The notes beneath the pieces were generated by a model that searched no databases, was not told where the DNA came from, and saw nothing but the letters and a program-made list of their open reading frames with translations. Shown here piece after piece: positions 61,427 to 64,000 of a stretch of 64,000 nt of DNA; the stretch's first letter is position 1; every line of letters begins with the position of its first letter. Source of the DNA: Mycobacterium florentinum (GTDB taxonomy: Bacteria; Actinomycetota; Actinomycetes; Mycobacteriales; Mycobacteriaceae); contig NZ_AP022576.1 of the NCBI RefSeq assembly GCF_010730355.1, positions 2,728,001 to 2,792,000 of the forward strand. The letters run 5' to 3'. A program made the position numbers and the translations under genes.

Positions 61427-63739
61427 GTGTCGGGTGGGCGCGAGGTGCACGAGCGCGGCCTTGGCGACATCCGGAATCTCGACACCGCCGGCGGTCTGCG
61501 CGAATCCACGACGGTGTTCTGCGAGCGAGCGCGAAATTGGTGGATCGGCTCCGATCCCGGGTTGTTGCGACTGCGGATGGCGACTCGGACGACGGCCGCG
61601 CTGGCCTGCTCGCTGGCGACGCTTTTCGTGCTGACCCGGGCGACGGGACAGCCGCTGACCGTAGCGTTGCTGGGCGTGGTGATCACGATGATCGCGGCCC
61701 GATCCGTCAACGAGCCCGACCCGCGTCAGCAGCGCATCACGATGGCGCTCCTGCCGGTGCCCGCCGCGCTGTCCATCACCGCCGCCGCGCTGCTCGCACC
61801 ACACCCGGTGGCCGCCGACGCCGTCTTCGTCGTGGTCGTGTTCGCCGCGGTCTACGTCCGCCGCTTCGGACCCCGGGGCAGGGCACTCGGCATGGTCGCG
61901 TTCATGGCCTATTTCTTCACTTTGTATCTGCGAGCCAGCATTTCGGAGCTGCCTTGGATGATCGGCGCCGTCGTGGTGGGAACGGTGTGCACTCACGTGA
62001 TGAGCACCTACGTAATGCCCGATCGGCCAGAACGCGTGCTGCGCGCCACAATTCGGGCACTGCGGGCCCGGATGGCCATCCTGGTCGACACCACGGCCGA
62101 GGCGGTTCGTACCGGCCGGCTCGACGAACGGCGTCGACGCCACATGCGGGCCCGCACCATTCGGCTCAACGAGACCGCACTGATGGTGCAGGGCCAGATC
62201 GAGGACAAGGCCGATCCCGCCGTCCTGTGGCCCGGAGTGACCAGCCAGCAACTGGCTCCGTGGCTGTTCGACGCCGAACTTGCCATCGAATGGGTCGCCA
62301 ACGCCGGGCGGACGGTGACCACACTCGTCGCGGAAGATCCCACCGCGATCCCGGTCGGTACTCGCCTCGAATTGGTCGGAGCGCTCAACGAACTCGCGCG
62401 AGCGATTCGGATTCCGGCGGCCGACGGTCTGCAGCTGGCCGCGGATCACGCGCAGCGGGTTCTCGACGAGCAGCCCGGGCCCACCGCCGACGACGACCCC
62501 GGTCAAGCCGCGGTACGCCGCCTTGCGCTGGCAATCATCAACGCCGCCAACGCAACTGCCGAAGTCCGCGCGATCGTCGAGCACGCCACCACCGGTGCGA
62601 TGGCGGGCCCCGGTACCACCGAGCCGGCTGAGCCCGCAGACGACCCGCAAGACGAAGGTGCCGAGGCCGAGGAAGCCGACAACGGGCTGTCGCAGACCAC
62701 CCGGCAGGCCATTCAGGTGACGATCGCCGCGTCGCTGGCCATCATTACCGGTGAGCTGGTCTCGCCGGCCCGCTGGTTCTGGGCGGTTATCGCGACGTTC
62801 GTGATCTTCGCCGGTACCAACTCCTGGGGTGAAACGCTGACCAAGGGCTGGCAGCGGCTGTTCGGCACCTTGCTCGGCGTGCCCTGCGGCATCCTGGCGG
62901 CCACGCTGGTGGCCGGCGACAAGACGACCTCGCTGGTCGCGATCTTCGTCTGCCTGTTCTGCGCCTTCTATTTCATGACGGTCACCTACAGCCTGATGAC
63001 CTTCTGGATCACCACGATGCTGGCGCTGCTGTACGGCCTGATGGGCCAATTCTCGTTCGGCGTATTCCTGTTGCGGATCGAAGAGACCGCGATCGGCGCG
63101 GTGATCGGAGTGTCCGTGGCGATCCTGGTGTTGCCGACGAACACCAGAACCGCCATCCGCGACGACACTCTCGCCTTCTTGAAGGCATTGACCGCGCTGA
63201 TCGAGATCTCGACGGCGACGATGTTCGGCAACGACGAAGCCGTCAGCCCGACCGAGCAGGCGCGTCAGCTCGACCGAAACCTGCAACAGTTCCGGATTAC
63301 CGCCAAGCCGCTGCTGGCGGGGGTGGCCGGCCTCGCCGGACGCCGCAGCATTCGGCGTGGTCTGCGTATCTTCACCGCCTGCGACCGGTACGGGCGAAGC
63401 CTGGCGCGCAGCAGCGAGCGCTACCAGGACCACTTCGGATCACCCCAACTCGCGGATGCTTTCACGGCCGCCGCCGAGCAGACCCGGAACAACATCGACG
63501 CGCTGGCCGCCCTCGTCGACGGGACACCCGGGGTGAGCGTCAACTCCAAGACCGATGCGCTCGACGCCGCCGAGGCGCTGGCCCGTCATCAAGACGGCGA
63601 ACACGGGCCGCATCCCGGCACCCGGCGATTCCTCACCGCGGTGCACGCGCTTCGCCAGATCGAACGCGCCATCATCACCGCGGCGACCAACCTCGGCGCG
63701 CACGACACCCCGAAGGTATCCAGCTCGACGACGAGCTGA
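61427..63739 (+). CDS. FUSC-family membrane protein
   Basis: 770 residues from a GTG with AGAGG upstream. Two blocks of membrane helices (about 53-185 and 434-570) flank a soluble helical middle (about 190-430) that ends in an acidic, Glu/Ala-rich linker, and a 200-residue cytoplasmic C-terminus follows. This two-block layout is that of the FUSC/aromatic acid exporter-like (YccS/AaeB-related) superfamily; the second block contains RWFWAVIATFVIFAG (in parts) and a G-T-x-x-G-x-P-C-G loop. It may export an aromatic or lipid compound. No partner subunit is adjacent. Confidence 0.85.
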   Translation: MSGGREVHERGLGDIRNLDTAGGLRESTTVFCERARNWWIGSDPGLLRLRMATRTTAALACSLATLFVLTRATGQPLTVALLGVVITMIAARSVNEPDPRQQRITMALLPVPAALSITAAALLAPHPVAADAVFVVVVFAAVYVRRFGPRGRALGMVAFMAYFFTLYLRASISELPWMIGAVVVGTVCTHVMSTYVMPDRPERVLRATIRALRARMAILVDTTAEAVRTGRLDERRRRHMRARTIRLNETALMVQGQIEDKADPAVLWPGVTSQQLAPWLFDAELAIEWVANAGRTVTTLVAEDPTAIPVGTRLELVGALNELARAIRIPAADGLQLAADHAQRVLDEQPGPTADDDPGQAAVRRLALAIINAANATAEVRAIVEHATTGAMAGPGTTEPAEPADDPQDEGAEAEEADNGLSQTTRQAIQVTIAASLAIITGELVSPARWFWAVIATFVIFAGTNSWGETLTKGWQRLFGTLLGVPCGILAATLVAGDKTTSLVAIFVCLFCAFYFMTVTYSLMTFWITTMLALLYGLMGQFSFGVFLLRIEETAIGAVIGVSVAILVLPTNTRTAIRDDTLAFLKALTALIEISTATMFGNDEAVSPTEQARQLDRNLQQFRITAKPLLAGVAGLAGRRSIRRGLRIFTACDRYGRSLARSSERYQDHFGSPQLADAFTAAAEQTRNNIDALAALVDGTPGVSVNSKTDALDAAEALARHQDGEHGPHPGTRRFLTAVHALRQIERAIITAATNLGAHDTPKVSSSTTS

Positions 63740-63872
63740 GCCGGGGGCTCGCGCAGATCGCCACCGAACATGATGCGGCTGTTGGAATAACCGACATTTA
63801 GCCTCATGTGTATGCCCAGCCGTGTCCAGGCGCTAGCATCTCCTCACGGCCGCCGGTTCGAGGAGCACATTC

Positions 63873-64000
63873 ATCGCCACACCGAACCTCCCGCCGGGGT
63901 TCGACTTCACCGATCCCGAGATCTACGCCCACCGGTTACCGGTGGGTGAGTTGGCGGAACTGCGCCGGGCGGCCTCCTTCAACGTCTTACGCAGCCCCAA
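63873..64000 (+). pseudogene. 5' part of a CYP125-like P450 gene without a normal start codon (continues past the window)
   Basis: The frame reads IATPNLPPGFDFTDPEIY, then AHRLPVGELAELRRAAS. This is the N-terminal pattern of CYP125-type steroid C26/C27 hydroxylases. A stop at 63834-63836 lies just ahead, and between it and 63873 there is no ATG, GTG or TTG; a good GAGGAG (63860-63865) is 7 bp before ATC at 63873, as if ATG had become ATC. The last ten visible residues (AASFNVLRSP) do not continue the family pattern. A decayed gene, a rare ATC start, or an assembly error at the window end are all possible. Confidence 0.5.

Noticed and set aside
61358..63433. Long open frame antisense to the FUSC gene
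   Set aside because: Gly/Arg/His/Gln-rich shadow with no domain; the sense frame has membrane helices and a ribosome site.

Overview
The window reads as a chromosomal stretch of a Mycobacterium. GC content is high, GTG and TTG starts are common, and gene content and order follow the M. tuberculosis Rv0618-Rv0681 interval, shown here in reverse. The informative groups are rpoB-rpoC, rplJ-rplL, secE-nusG-rplK-rplA, the mycolic acid dehydratase genes hadABC, and a run of mycolic acid methyltransferases next to lipG. A complete methoxy-mycolate-type methyltransferase set and no IS or phage genes suggest a non-tuberculous mycobacterium with oxygenated mycolates. I cannot name the species from sequence alone.

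Layout. 1-1451: a partial TetR regulator and two secreted DUF3060 proteins. 1456-5520: a compact acyl-CoA operon (fadE8, echA4, a PaaX-like regulator, echA5). 5581-7443: endonuclease IV and an AbiEi/DUF559-type gene bounded by two near-identical terminators. 7459-16395: rpoC, rpoB and mkl. 16569-18850: a carotenoid oxygenase and a divergent TetR gene. 18899-20193: rplL and rplJ with an L10-type leader. 20204-26753: a DUF1772/HxlR pair, then an operon of GH38 mannosidase, a SurA-like protein and a ROK kinase. 26814-29906: a DinB remnant, a DinB gene, an ABC1 kinase and lipG. 30001-34882: five mycolate methyltransferases. 34893-36898: a YCII protein with an ECF42-type sigma factor. 36914-41702: translation, secretion and had genes with three tRNAs. 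41719-44546: an orphan VapB, an MBL hydrolase, a membrane-anchored protein and echA3.

From about 44600 the order leaves the M. tuberculosis pattern, where recCBD would follow echA3. The region holds a cyanase-patatin pair, a ferredoxin-reductase-P450 operon, two methyltransferases, a nitroreductase, a PHP metallohydrolase, a flippase fused to a degenerate kinase, a secreted GH92 mannosidase, a deazaflavin-type oxidoreductase, galT-galK, a FUSC membrane protein, and the 5' part of a CYP125-like gene that lacks a normal start codon.

How the genes fit together. HadABC performs the dehydration step of mycolate elongation and the MmaA proteins then modify the meromycolate chain. The fadE8/echA block and P450 genes point to lipid or sterol catabolism. 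The ribosomal, RNA polymerase, NusG and SecE genes are the conserved housekeeping core around which accessory genes have been gained or lost. Compared with M. tuberculosis, mmpS5-mmpL5-Rv0678, lpqP, the Rv0669c ceramidase, the Rv0656c-Rv0666 toxin-antitoxin region and recCBD are all missing from their usual places. An additional cyclopropane-synthase-like gene, the ECF42 pair, the DUF559 gene and the HxlR pair are present.
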